DNA of 64,000 bases from an uncultured Bacteroidota bacterium (GTDB lineage Bacteria; Bacteroidota; Bacteroidia; Flavobacteriales; Flavobacteriaceae): positions 1-64,000 of the forward strand of contig CACNQJ010000002.1 in the NCBI GenBank assembly GCA_902622575.1, in the 5' to 3' direction. A program made the translations under genes and the position numbers. Positions 39,301 to 48,793 of the stretch are shown one piece after another. The notes beneath the pieces are model-generated. The model saw nothing but the letters and a program-made list of their open reading frames with translations. It was not told the DNA's origin and did not search any database. Positions within the stretch are counted from its first letter, which is position 1; each line of letters starts with the position of its first letter.

Positions 39301-39674
39301 TTCATTACCGCTTTTTTACATGCTTCATTATAATCTCTTACACTAATTTTCGAACCAATATCTTCTTTGGAAATATTTAGTTCTTTTTCAACACCTAATT
39401 CAATTGGAAGTCCATGAGTATCCCATCCAGCTTTTCTATTTACTTTGAACCCATTAAGAGTTTTATATCTACAGAATATATCTTTTATAGCTCTAGCCAT
39501 TACATGATGAATACCCGGCATCCCATTGGCGGATGGTGGACCTTCATAGAAAATGAATTCTTTATTGTCTCTGCTTGAAATACTCTTTTCAAATGTTTTA
39601 TCAACTTTCCAAAAAGAGGAAATATGTTCAGAAACTTTAATTAGATCTAATGTTTTATATTCTTTAAATGACAT
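36303..39674 (-). CDS. ileS: Isoleucyl-tRNA synthetase
   Basis: EGPPSANGMPGIHHVMARAIKD, AGWDTHGLPIE, DKNGQKMSKRLGNAVDP. Confidence 0.99.
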   Translation of the reverse strand: MSFKEYKTLDLIKVSEHISSFWKVDKTFEKSISSRDNKEFIFYEGPPSANGMPGIHHVMARAIKDIFCRYKTLNGFKVNRKAGWDTHGLPIELGVEKELNISKEDIGSKISVRDYNEACKKAVMKYTDVWNELTKRIGYWVDMDDPYITYKSKYIESVWWLLKDLYDKKLIYKGYSVQPYSPKAGTGLSSHELNQPGTYQDITDTTVTAQFECVKESVPTFLKKYSKIHILAWTTTPWTLPSNTALTVGEKIDYCLIKTFNLYTHQPVNVVLAKALITKVFKINFFEVQNEGELVFNNEREIPYIISETFSGKKIIGTKYHQIWNDAPLPNDNPENAFRIISGDFVTTEEGTGIVHTAPTFGADDAIAAKNANPEVPPMLVKNNNGELVPLVDLQGKFVKQLGSLGGKFVKNEYYENGKAPERSVDVEIAIKLKEQNKAFRVEKYTHSYPNCWRTDKPVLYYPLNSWFIKVTEKRNELIAFNNKINWKPKSTGEGRFGNWLNNANDWNLSRSRFWGIPLPIWISEDGSETKVIGSVKQLIEEINQSIEDGNMDSNPFQGFEVGNMSNENYDKIDLHKHTIDDIVLSSSSKKKMYRESDLIDVWFDSGAMPYAQWHYPFENKNYIDEKKFFPADYIAEGVDQTRGWFYTLHVIGTLVFNSNSYKNVISNGLVLDKNGQKMSKRLGNAVDPFETLDRFGPDATRWYMISNSNPWDNLKFDVAGIEEVRRKFFGTLHNIYSFFSLYANVDKFKNHEKIIDYNDRCELDRWIISELNTLIKEVKDAYENYEPTKSARLISKFVQDNLSNWYVRLSRRRFWKGEYNDDKIAAFQTLLECLKTVSILSSPISPFYMDNLYQDLNRNNDSVHLTDFPVHSDSLIKKELQKKIRKSQEICSLALSLRKKEKIKVRQPLNKIIIPYRNKNEKESLMDISEFIKSEINVKNVELVGDSSKILIKKAKPNFKLLGPKFGKDLKIISAYINDLSSEQIEKIENDKLLTLENNIELLLEDIEIYFEDIEGWQVVSENGTTIALDTNIDEELKNEGIAREIVNRIQNIRKDSGYNVSDKIIIEIENNNLIEKAIFENIDYIKNETLAIELNFKENLINAQEVEFDNLIIKIKIFKNI

Positions 39675-39732
39675 AAAAATTAAAAAACGAAAGTAATTAA
39701 TTTTAATGTAATTTATGGATAATAAGCTGGAC

Positions 39733-42201
39733 TTAATTTAAAATTGCAACCAAGTTTAATGATCTTCCAGGTGATGAGATTCCAGATGCAAATTCCCTGT
39801 AATGAATATCAAAAATATTGTCAAATATAATCTTGAGGTCAACTGATCTTTCAAGTAGTTTAGTTTTAAAAAGGCCTGAAAGTTGTAAAACTCCCCAGGC
39901 AGGCATACCAGTGTATTGTATATCTCCATTTTGACTAATTATGGCAGGTGTTTCATCTAACCCATCTTCTCCACCTATGCTGTATGTTTTCGCATCTTTT
40001 GAACTAGAGAACCTGTAGGATATTTGATATTGTGACTTTTCGTTTAATAATTTTAATTTAATGCTTCCAAAAAAGGGAGGAATGGAAGGCATTGGAAGTA
40101 CATCTCTTTGGACTGAACCTTTCGTGTATGTTGCACTTCCATCTAAAAGAATATTACTAATAATCTTTGTTTTGAAATCAAAGTTTCCACCATAAATATT
40201 AGAAGTACCTAGATTAAAATTTGCCATAGTTTGAACATATTCTTCATCATATAATACTCTGTTTCCCTCACCATTATAAAAATCACGCCCTATTGATCCA
40301 TTCAAAATTGTATAATAAACATTGAGATTTGTTCTAAAATTTTTGTTGAATTTAGACCAACCGAAGTCTAGTGTGTAGACATATTCAGGCTTTAAATCCG
40401 TATTTGGCACATTAAGTATACCTGAATTCTCTCTTATTTTTCCTATGTCATCAATATTTGGAGATCGGAATCCGCTGGATAGATTTAATGAAATTTTGTT
40501 AAAATCATTCATCCTGTGTGCAATCCCTAAACTTCCAGTTAGTGACGAGTTACTCATTTCTAAGCCATTAAATTGCTGAAAAAAAATAGTATCATATTTA
40601 TCTTCATATTCAGAGTCAAAAAAATTATAATCCCAATTAGCATTAATATTAATTCTAGAAATTCTTAATCCAAGGTCATAGTTTGTATTTCTGTTTAAAA
40701 ACTTTCTGTAATTAAAATATCCAGCTAATGATTTATAACTACTTCCGTCATTTGGATATCTTGAAATGGAACTAATTAAATCATTTGAATTTATGGAAGA
40801 TTGATAACCATTTGAATCTAGTTGATTGTTTGTAATTTCAAATCCATAAGCTATCGATTTTTGCCTATCAATTCTTTTAAAAAAATCAGAATTAAAAGAA
40901 TAAACATTTAAATCTTCGTCCTGAATATTTAATAAAGTTGATCCAAATTTCCTCTGGTTTCTAGTTTCATCAATTTTTTGATAGGCAAAAATCATATCAA
41001 CCCTGTCAAAAAACTTTTTACCTGAAAAGGTGAGTTTTGTAGAAATAAATGACCTTTTTTGCGGCCCATAGTACCACTCTGCATACTTTAGGTTACCAAG
41101 ATTATTTTTTTCACTCAGCTTATCAAATCTATTGATATTTGATGATTCTGAAAATTGAAAATTCAGGAATAGTCTGGCATTTTCAGAAAGCTTGAAATTA
41201 AATTTTTGAATTAGGTCTTTTTGTTTATATGATGTATTTTTTTGAAGATTAGGATTATTGTTTATGGATTGATTCTCAAAAAAATTACCGTTCATATTTT
41301 TTGAATAATAATTTACTAAACCCCAATCACTGTATCCATGATTTCTAGTTTTGCCCATAAATATATCTCCAAAGAAGGAATTTGAATAGCTAGTATAGCT
41401 AGCCCAATTTTTTTTGCTTATTTCGATTGAGGAATTTCTAACTATAGATTTATCCTTGGTGTTGTATGAAATTAATTGTTTGAAGTCAAAAACTTTATCA
41501 TTTTCTAGTTTAGGAGTTTTAGTATAAAAATGAATCACACCTCCAATAGCGTCAGATCCATATCCAACAGATGATGGTCCAAAAATTACCTCTGTCCTTT
41601 CAAGAGAGTTAGCATCTATTGAAATCGAGTTATGGATATGTCCTGATCTGTATATAGCATTATTCATTCTAACACCATCTACAACTAATAAAACTCTGTT
41701 AGCCTCAAAGCCTCTAATTACAGGGCTTCCACCACCAGCCTGTGATTTTTGGATGTGAATTCCTCCTCCATGAAAAAGCATTTCAGCACTGGTTCTTGGA
41801 TTATCTAAATTCGTAGTTCGCTTATCAATTACAGAAACTTTTCTTGAAAGAGTTGCTACATTTTGTCTATTTCTTGATACCGACAAAACAACCTCACTCA
41901 ATCCAAGAGCTTTAGGTGATAAAATTACTTTATCATTGTTTTTTATTGATTTATATGAGATGACCTTTCTTTGAAAAACTATGTGAGTGAAAACAATTGA
42001 GTCGGAATCTTTAAAAATATTTAAGTCTATGGTACCATTTCTGTTTGAAACTTTCCTTTCAGATCTATCTAAATCATAAACTAGAACAGCAGGAATTGGT
42101 CTGCCATTTGTAGAATCTAAAACTGTAATCTTTTGGGATGAAATTTCAGAGCAAAAAAAAGAAAAAACTGTAAAAAAAAATATATTATGAAAATATTTCA
42201 T
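39733..42201 (-). CDS. TonB-dependent receptor
   Basis: Plug: HGGGIHIQKSQAGGGSPVIRGFEANRVLLVVDGVRMNNAIYRSGH; beta-barrel C-terminus. Confidence 0.95.
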   Translation of the reverse strand: MKYFHNIFFFTVFSFFCSEISSQKITVLDSTNGRPIPAVLVYDLDRSERKVSNRNGTIDLNIFKDSDSIVFTHIVFQRKVISYKSIKNNDKVILSPKALGLSEVVLSVSRNRQNVATLSRKVSVIDKRTTNLDNPRTSAEMLFHGGGIHIQKSQAGGGSPVIRGFEANRVLLVVDGVRMNNAIYRSGHIHNSISIDANSLERTEVIFGPSSVGYGSDAIGGVIHFYTKTPKLENDKVFDFKQLISYNTKDKSIVRNSSIEISKKNWASYTSYSNSFFGDIFMGKTRNHGYSDWGLVNYYSKNMNGNFFENQSINNNPNLQKNTSYKQKDLIQKFNFKLSENARLFLNFQFSESSNINRFDKLSEKNNLGNLKYAEWYYGPQKRSFISTKLTFSGKKFFDRVDMIFAYQKIDETRNQRKFGSTLLNIQDEDLNVYSFNSDFFKRIDRQKSIAYGFEITNNQLDSNGYQSSINSNDLISSISRYPNDGSSYKSLAGYFNYRKFLNRNTNYDLGLRISRININANWDYNFFDSEYEDKYDTIFFQQFNGLEMSNSSLTGSLGIAHRMNDFNKISLNLSSGFRSPNIDDIGKIRENSGILNVPNTDLKPEYVYTLDFGWSKFNKNFRTNLNVYYTILNGSIGRDFYNGEGNRVLYDEEYVQTMANFNLGTSNIYGGNFDFKTKIISNILLDGSATYTKGSVQRDVLPMPSIPPFFGSIKLKLLNEKSQYQISYRFSSSKDAKTYSIGGEDGLDETPAIISQNGDIQYTGMPAWGVLQLSGLFKTKLLERSVDLKIIFDNIFDIHYREFASGISSPGRSLNLVAILN

Positions 42202-42904
42202 TTAGAATATCAACAGATTTTGGTCTTTTAAACCCTGGAACATGAAATTCATAGTATAAAATCAAAAAATTAAGCATGTCTTTTCTCTGATTAATGTTGG
42301 TTAATATATTATTATTATAATCAAATTTTATGCCCAAAATGTTCTGTAAATCTTTTACAACCCTACCCTCAACATAGTTTTTTGAAATCGGAGTGTTAGT
42401 AAAAACTCCATTTTCTATATCAAAATATAAATAATCATTTTCAGAGTGTTTTGGCATTATGCCTAGATAATATGAAAGTTTTATAACAAAAAGTAAATGA
42501 AAATTTGAGATTTTATCAGAATTATCAAACCACAATAAACTTTGTTTTATAAATTCAAAAAGAGGTTTGTTTTTAAGATCAACTTTCAATGTTTTTGATA
42601 AAAACTCAGCCAGGAAAAGACTAATATTTATTTTAATTATTTCATTATTAACAGTCGAGAAAGGCTCAATAATTTTAATGTTTTTTAAATATGAAAGAGA
42701 GTTGTTTCTTGAATTGTTAAATTCTATATCTAATATTGTTAAGGCCTGTAATTGTCCTAGTGTTATTTTCTTCTTTTTTTTAGATCTAATTCCTTTAATT
42801 ATAAATGATTTGAATCCGAAATCTTTGGTGTAGGCTTTGAGGATTACACTAGTTTCGGAATAATTTATGTAACCTAAAATTATTGCCTCAGAATTAGTAA
42901 GCAT
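42185..42904 (-). CDS. recO: DNA repair protein RecO
   Basis: SEAIILGYINYSETSVILKAYTKDFGFKSFIIKGIRSKKKKK; adjacent to TonB receptor. Confidence 0.92.
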   Translation of the reverse strand: MLTNSEAIILGYINYSETSVILKAYTKDFGFKSFIIKGIRSKKKKKITLGQLQALTILDIEFNNSRNNSLSYLKNIKIIEPFSTVNNEIIKINISLFLAEFLSKTLKVDLKNKPLFEFIKQSLLWFDNSDKISNFHLLFVIKLSYYLGIMPKHSENDYLYFDIENGVFTNTPISKNYVEGRVVKDLQNILGIKFDYNNNILTNINQRKDMLNFLILYYEFHVPGFKRPKSVDILNEIFS

Positions 42905-42913
42905 TGGTTAGAT

Positions 42914-44254
42914 TTAAACAACGCCTTGAGCAAGCATTGCATCAGCAACTTTTATAAATGATGAAATATTAGCGCCCTTTCCATAATCTACATAGTCTTT
43001 GTCTTGTCCATATTTAAGACATTTTTTATGGATTTTGACCATTATTTCCTTTAATTTTTCATCTACTTCATCTCTAGTCCATGAATATCTTAAGGAATTT
43101 TGAGCCATTTCAAGACCAGATACAGCAACACCACCTGCATTAGAAGCTTTTCCAGGGGCAAATAAAATTTTATTATCCTTAAATTGTTTTATAGCATCGT
43201 GATCACATGGCATATTTGCACCTTCTGCAACACATATACAACCATTTTTGATTAGTGTTTTAGCATCTGTATAGTTTACTTCGTTTTGAGTAGCTGAGGG
43301 AAGTGCTACATCGCATTTAACATCCCAAGGTTTTTTGCCTTTTATAAACTCAGCTTTTGGATATTTATTTACGTATTCAGAAATTCTACCTCTTTTAACA
43401 TTTTTAATATCCATGATATATTTTAGTTTTTCTTCATTAATCCCCTCTTTATCATAAATATAACCTGAAGAATCAGACATTGTAAGAACCTTAGCACCTA
43501 AATGAAGACATTTTTCAGCAGCATACTGAGCAACATTACCTGAGCCTGAAATTGTCACAGTTTTTCCTTTAATACTGTCACTTATATGATTCAACATATC
43601 CTCTGCAAAATATACAGTTCCATATCCCGTAGCTTCAGGTCTAATTAGTGAGCCTCCCCATGACACTCCCTTTCCTGTTAATACACCAGTAAATTCATTT
43701 TTTAATCTTTTATACTGACCAAATAGATACCCAATTTCTCTTCCCCCAACTCCAATATCACCCGCAGGAATATCAGTGTTAGGACCAATATGTCTAAATA
43801 ATTCAGTCATGAAACTTTGGCAAAACCTCATGACCTCCCCGTCTGATTTATTTTTTGGATCAAAATCTGCTCCTCCTTTACCACCACCCATTGGGAGCGT
43901 TGTCAAACTATTTTTGAATACTTGTTCAAATGCCAAAAATTTTAAAATACTTAGATTGACACTCGGGTGAAATCTTAAGCCTCCTTTGTAAGGACCAATG
44001 GCAGAATTCATTTCAACCCTATAACCACGATTAACCCTTATTTCTCCATTGTCGTCTATCCAATTGACTCTAAACATTACAACCCTCTCAGGCTCGACCA
44101 TTCTCATTAATATATTTTTACCGTGGTAAATATTTTGGCTTACGATATATGGGATTAGATCCTCAGAAACTTCCTTAACAGCCTGCATAAACTCAGGTTC
44201 ATGAGAATTTCTATTATCTATTTCGGCAAGAAAATCATTAATTATTTTGTTCAT
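42914..44254 (-). CDS. gdhA: Glutamate dehydrogenase (NADP-type)
   Basis: NRGYRVEMNSAIGPYKGGLRFHPSVNLSILKFLAFEQVFKNSLTTLPMGGGKGGADFDPKNKS. Confidence 0.98.
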   Translation of the reverse strand: MNKIINDFLAEIDNRNSHEPEFMQAVKEVSEDLIPYIVSQNIYHGKNILMRMVEPERVVMFRVNWIDDNGEIRVNRGYRVEMNSAIGPYKGGLRFHPSVNLSILKFLAFEQVFKNSLTTLPMGGGKGGADFDPKNKSDGEVMRFCQSFMTELFRHIGPNTDIPAGDIGVGGREIGYLFGQYKRLKNEFTGVLTGKGVSWGGSLIRPEATGYGTVYFAEDMLNHISDSIKGKTVTISGSGNVAQYAAEKCLHLGAKVLTMSDSSGYIYDKEGINEEKLKYIMDIKNVKRGRISEYVNKYPKAEFIKGKKPWDVKCDVALPSATQNEVNYTDAKTLIKNGCICVAEGANMPCDHDAIKQFKDNKILFAPGKASNAGGVAVSGLEMAQNSLRYSWTRDEVDEKLKEIMVKIHKKCLKYGQDKDYVDYGKGANISSFIKVADAMLAQGVV

Positions 44255-44284
44255 CAACAATGATTTACACAAAATTAGTCATAA

Positions 44285-45424
44285 TTAGCCAATTGCTTGC
44301 CTAAGATCTTCAATTAGATCATTAATATCCTCAATTCCAACACTCAACCTTATTAAAGAATCAACAATTCCTATCTTATTTCTTTCGTCTACTGGAATGG
44401 ATGCATGCGTCATTGTTGCAGGATGGTTAACTAAACTTTCAACTCCGCCAAGTGATTCAGCAAGTGTGAAAACTTTAAAATTACTTGTAATTTTTTTTAC
44501 TTTTTCAAAATTTCCATTTTTGACAGTAAAAGAAATCATTCCACCAAAATCCTTCATTTGGCGAGCAGCCACATCATGGTTGCGATGTTTTTTTAATCCT
44601 GGCCAATATAATTTATCAACTGATGGATGACTATCTAAGAACTCAGCAATCTTTGATGCATTTTCACAATGTCTATCCATTCTCACATGTAATGTTTTTA
44701 TTCCTCTTAATGTCAAAAATGAATCCATTGGACCACATATAGCTCCGCTTGAATTTTGCATGAAGTATAATTTTTCAGCAAGTTCATCATTTGATACCGC
44801 CAATAGACCTAAAATTACATCACTATGCCCAGCAAGAAATTTAGTTGCTGAATGCATAACAATATCAGCCCCCAAATCTATCGGTTTTTGTAAGTATGGA
44901 GTTGAAAATGTGTTATCAACTCCCAAAAGAATATTTTTTGATTTACAAATATCAGCCAAACCTTTAATATCAATAACGTTTATCATTGGATTAGTTGGTG
45001 TCTCTACCCAAATTAATTTTGTTTTATCACTGATTAAACTTTCAATATTACTCTGATCTCTTAAATCAGTAAAGATGAATTTTAAACCAAATTTTTCATA
45101 AATATTATTAAAGAGTCTGTATGATCCACCATATAAATCGTTCGTTGAGATAATTTCATCACCAGGTTTGAATAATTTCATTATCGCATCAATAGCAGAG
45201 AGCCCAGAACTAAAGCCTAAGCCATATTTTGCATTTTCAAGACTTGCAATTGAACGTTCAAGTGCATGTCTAGTTGGATTTTGCGTCCTACTATATTCAT
45301 AACCCTTATGTTCACCTGGACTGGATTGAGCATAGGTTGATGTTTGATAAATTGGCGGCATTACGGCTCCATAGCCCTTTTCCTTTATCTGACCACCATG
45401 AATTGCTTTAGTATTGAATTTCAT
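44285..45424 (-). CDS. Cystathionine gamma-synthase/lyase family PLP enzyme
   Basis: YEYSRTQNPTRHALERSIASLENA, VDNTFSTPYLQKPIDLGADIVMHSATKFLAGHSDV, AESLGGVESLVNHPATMTHASIP. Confidence 0.95.
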   Translation of the reverse strand: MKFNTKAIHGGQIKEKGYGAVMPPIYQTSTYAQSSPGEHKGYEYSRTQNPTRHALERSIASLENAKYGLGFSSGLSAIDAIMKLFKPGDEIISTNDLYGGSYRLFNNIYEKFGLKFIFTDLRDQSNIESLISDKTKLIWVETPTNPMINVIDIKGLADICKSKNILLGVDNTFSTPYLQKPIDLGADIVMHSATKFLAGHSDVILGLLAVSNDELAEKLYFMQNSSGAICGPMDSFLTLRGIKTLHVRMDRHCENASKIAEFLDSHPSVDKLYWPGLKKHRNHDVAARQMKDFGGMISFTVKNGNFEKVKKITSNFKVFTLAESLGGVESLVNHPATMTHASIPVDERNKIGIVDSLIRLSVGIEDINDLIEDLRQAIG

Positions 45425-45913
45425 TTATTCAACTATAAATTCACCTCTCATTATTTGATAATGTCCTGGAAATGTGCATAGAAAAACATATGTTCCAGGC
45501 TGATCGACTGTGAAGCTAATTTGATCTGATTCTCCGCCACCAATCATTGAAGTGTAGGCAATAGTGTCATCACCTGCGGGAATATATTCACTTTCTTTTG
45601 CTAGCATAGCTGCCTGAGCGAAATCGTCTACATCAACACCATTTTTAAGCAAAACAAAATTATGACCCATAAATTCTTTGCCAATTTGACCTGTGTGATT
45701 TAATAATAAATTAACTTCCTCACCTGCCTTGGCTTTTAGTACACTTTTGTCAAATAACATTTGATCATTTGAGTTCAAAACTAGCAGGTTTGAATTAGTT
45801 TCTGTTTTTTCTTCTACTTTCACTCTCTCATAAGAGAATTTCTCTTTTTTTGGTTCGTTTCCACAACTAATTACTAACAAAACCAAACTGAATAGGGCTA
45901 ACAAATTTTTCAT
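45425..45913 (-). CDS. Azurin-type cupredoxin lipoprotein
   Basis: NSNDQMLFDKSVLKAKAGEEVNLLLNHTGQIGKEFMGHNFVLLK...GTYVFLCTFPGHYQIMRGEFIVE. Confidence 0.92.
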   Translation of the reverse strand: MKNLLALFSLVLLVISCGNEPKKEKFSYERVKVEEKTETNSNLLVLNSNDQMLFDKSVLKAKAGEEVNLLLNHTGQIGKEFMGHNFVLLKNGVDVDDFAQAAMLAKESEYIPAGDDTIAYTSMIGGGESDQISFTVDQPGTYVFLCTFPGHYQIMRGEFIVE

Positions 45914-46057
45914 AATTATTTTTTTCAAATTTACAATTCATTAGATCAATACAAAACACATACCGAAAAATTTAATTCGTTCTGATTTGATAGAGAATAT
46001 TTCTAGTTTTTTCATGAAAATTAATTAGCTATATTTATTAAGTAAAACAACAATTAT

Positions 46058-46975
46058 ATGAATAGAAGAAACTTTTCTAAACTAGCCGTAATGAGTGGTT
46101 TAATAGGTTTGGCTCCATCCGACCTTTTTTCAACATTAAAAAAAGACCATCATTTAAAAATTTCACTCGCTCAGTGGTCTTTACATAAAGCCATAAAGTC
46201 TGGAAAGCTTTCAGGATTGGATTTTGCAAAAAAATCAAGATCTTTTGGTATTGATGGAATTGAATATGTTTCTGGACTATATACCACACACTCAAATTTA
46301 TTGGAAAAAATGTCAATGGATAAACTATCAGATGAACTTTTAAAAAGATCGAATAATTATGGAATTGATAACGTTCTGATTATGATTGATGGTCAAGGAA
46401 ATTTAGCTAGCTCAAATAAAAAAGAGAGAATGCTAGCAATTGATAACCACAAAAGATGGATTGATTTTGCTGCTAAATTAGGCTGTAAAACATTGAGGTT
46501 GAACTTGAATGGAGATATGAACTTAGAAAAGTGGACTGATAATTCTGTAAAGTCTTTAACAACTTTATCAAATTATAATGATAATATAAATGTAGTTGTA
46601 GAAAATCATGGAGGATTTTCCTCAAGCGGTAAGTACTTGGCAAATGTTATGTCAAAAGTTGATTTGAAGAATTGTGGAACACTTCCTGACTTTGGAAATT
46701 TTTGTATGACAGGTAGCCCTAGGGGAGCTTGTGCAAAATGGTATGATAAGTATCAAGGCGTAGAGGAATTAATGCCGTATGCGCATGCTGTAAGTGCTAA
46801 ATCTTATGATTTTGATAGTTCTGGTAATGAAACAACAATTGATTATGAGAGAATGATGGATATTGTAAAAAAAGCTGGTTATGAAGGGTATGTTGGAATT
46901 GAATATGAAGGAAATATAATGTCTGAAGATGATGGAATTATTGCTACTAAAAAATTACTTGAAAAATTAATTTGA
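46058..46975 (+). CDS. Sugar phosphate isomerase/epimerase (xylose isomerase-like TIM barrel), Tat-like signal
   Basis: MNRRNFSKLAVMSGLIGLAPSDLFS signal; 'LRLNLNGD', 'VVENHGG', 'GYVGIEYEGN'. Confidence 0.88.
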   Translation: MNRRNFSKLAVMSGLIGLAPSDLFSTLKKDHHLKISLAQWSLHKAIKSGKLSGLDFAKKSRSFGIDGIEYVSGLYTTHSNLLEKMSMDKLSDELLKRSNNYGIDNVLIMIDGQGNLASSNKKERMLAIDNHKRWIDFAAKLGCKTLRLNLNGDMNLEKWTDNSVKSLTTLSNYNDNINVVVENHGGFSSSGKYLANVMSKVDLKNCGTLPDFGNFCMTGSPRGACAKWYDKYQGVEELMPYAHAVSAKSYDFDSSGNETTIDYERMMDIVKKAGYEGYVGIEYEGNIMSEDDGIIATKKLLEKLI

Positions 46976-46979
46976 TATT

Positions 46980-48032
46980 ATGAAAACAATTAAAGGTCCT
47001 GCAATTTTTCTAGCTCAGTTCTGTGCAGATGAAAAACCATTCAATAATTTAAAAGATATTGCTAAGTGGGCTAAAAATCTTGGTTATAAAGCAGTTCAAA
47101 TTCCAACTTGGGATAAAAGAATTTTTGACTTAGATAAGGCAGGATCCAGTAAGGATTATTGTGATGAAATTAAGGGTGTTTTAAAAGAAGAAGGATTAGA
47201 GATTAGTGAGCTTTCTACTCATTTACAAGGTCAATTAGTTGCCAGCCATCCTGCATATGATTTGATGTTTGACGTGTTTGCCCCTGAAAATCTACATGGA
47301 AATGTAAAAGATAGAACAAAATGGGCTGTTGATCAGATGATCAATGCAATTAACGCAAGTAATCATTTTGGAATTTCTCCAATGGCATCATTTTCTGGAT
47401 CGTTACTCTTCCACACATTTTATCCATGGCCTCAAAGACCTGCTGGATTAGTTGATGAGGGATTTAAAGAATTAGCAAAAAGATGGAAACCAATTCTTGA
47501 ACATGCCGAATCAAAAAATGTAGACATTTGCTACGAGATTCACCCTGGTGAAGATCTTCACGATGGAGTAACTTTTGAGAGATTTTTAGATGCTTCGAAC
47601 AATCATAATAGAGCTAAAATACTTTACGACCCAAGTCATTTTATTTTACAACAACTAGACTATTTACAATTTATTGACTTTTATAAAGATTATATTAAGA
47701 TGTTTCATGTGAAAGATGCTGAATTTAATCCAACTGGAAAAGCAGGTGTTTATGGTGGCTATTTGGATTGGAAAGATAGACCTGGCAGGTTTAGATCACC
47801 TGGAGATGGGCAAGTAGATTTTAAATCAATTTTTTCTAAGTTAAGTCAATATGGTTTTGATGGATGGGCAGTACTTGAATGGGAGTGTTGTATTAAAAGT
47901 CCTGAACAAGGTGCAAAAGAGGGTTCAAAATTCATTTCTGATCATATTATCGAGGTTACAGAAAAATCTTTTGACGATTTTGCAGGTACCGAAATTGATA
48001 AAGGACAAATTAAAAAAATACTTGGTTTATGA
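46980..48032 (+). CDS. Sugar phosphate isomerase/epimerase (xylose isomerase-like TIM barrel)
   Basis: NLGYKAVQIPTWD, VDICYEIHPGEDLHDG, ILYDPSHFILQ, FHVKDAEF, GWAVLEWECC. Confidence 0.92.
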   Translation: MKTIKGPAIFLAQFCADEKPFNNLKDIAKWAKNLGYKAVQIPTWDKRIFDLDKAGSSKDYCDEIKGVLKEEGLEISELSTHLQGQLVASHPAYDLMFDVFAPENLHGNVKDRTKWAVDQMINAINASNHFGISPMASFSGSLLFHTFYPWPQRPAGLVDEGFKELAKRWKPILEHAESKNVDICYEIHPGEDLHDGVTFERFLDASNNHNRAKILYDPSHFILQQLDYLQFIDFYKDYIKMFHVKDAEFNPTGKAGVYGGYLDWKDRPGRFRSPGDGQVDFKSIFSKLSQYGFDGWAVLEWECCIKSPEQGAKEGSKFISDHIIEVTEKSFDDFAGTEIDKGQIKKILGL

Positions 48033-48760
48033 GATTTTATACTACATTACTTTTAACAGTTTTTTTTATAGCATGTAAAGGGCAATCATCTAAGGACACA
48101 GAAATTTGGGAACCAATTCCAAACGAGGTTTACTCTATTTCAGATTCTTCTGCACCTGATGATGCTGTAGTTTTATTTGATGGAACAGATTTGTCGAAAT
48201 GGAAAGCTAAATGGTCAAATAAAGAAAGTGGTTGGCAAATTAACGATGATGGATCTGTTACTGTAGTATTCGATGGATCTGGGGGAATCGAAACCTTAGA
48301 AAGTTTTGGTTCTGTACAATTACATATTGAATGGAAAACAAACGAGGATACATCACACGAAAATCAGAGCAGATCAAATAGTGGAGTTTTTTTACAAAAC
48401 AGATATGAAATTCAAATATTGGATAGTTATAAATCGCCAACGTATGTTAATGGACAGGCAGGCTCAGTATATAAACAATACATACCAATGGTCAATGCAT
48501 CTAGAAAACCTGGAGAATGGCAGTCATATGATATAATTTTTGACGCTCCAAAATTTGATTCTGATGGAAAAAAAATAAAATCAGGATATTTTACTGTTTT
48601 TCATAATGGTATACTTATTCATAATCACGTTGAAATTTTAGGAACTACTGAAAATGTTGGACCTCCAAAAAATATAGCTCATGGAGATGGACCTATTTCA
48701 CTACAAAACCATTGTTGTTCTCAAGTCTCATTTAGAAATATTTGGGTTCGTAAATTATAA
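48029..48760 (+). CDS. DUF1080 (3-keto-disaccharide hydrolase) domain lipoprotein
   Basis: Lipobox FFIACKG; 'VVLFDGTDLSKWKAKWSNKESGWQINDDGSVTV', 'SNSGVFLQNRYEIQILDSY', 'NIWVRKL'. Confidence 0.92.
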   Translation: MRFYTTLLLTVFFIACKGQSSKDTEIWEPIPNEVYSISDSSAPDDAVVLFDGTDLSKWKAKWSNKESGWQINDDGSVTVVFDGSGGIETLESFGSVQLHIEWKTNEDTSHENQSRSNSGVFLQNRYEIQILDSYKSPTYVNGQAGSVYKQYIPMVNASRKPGEWQSYDIIFDAPKFDSDGKKIKSGYFTVFHNGILIHNHVEILGTTENVGPPKNIAHGDGPISLQNHCCSQVSFRNIWVRKL

Positions 48761-48793
48761 TCATAACTTAAAAATTCTTTCTTAAATTTGAAT

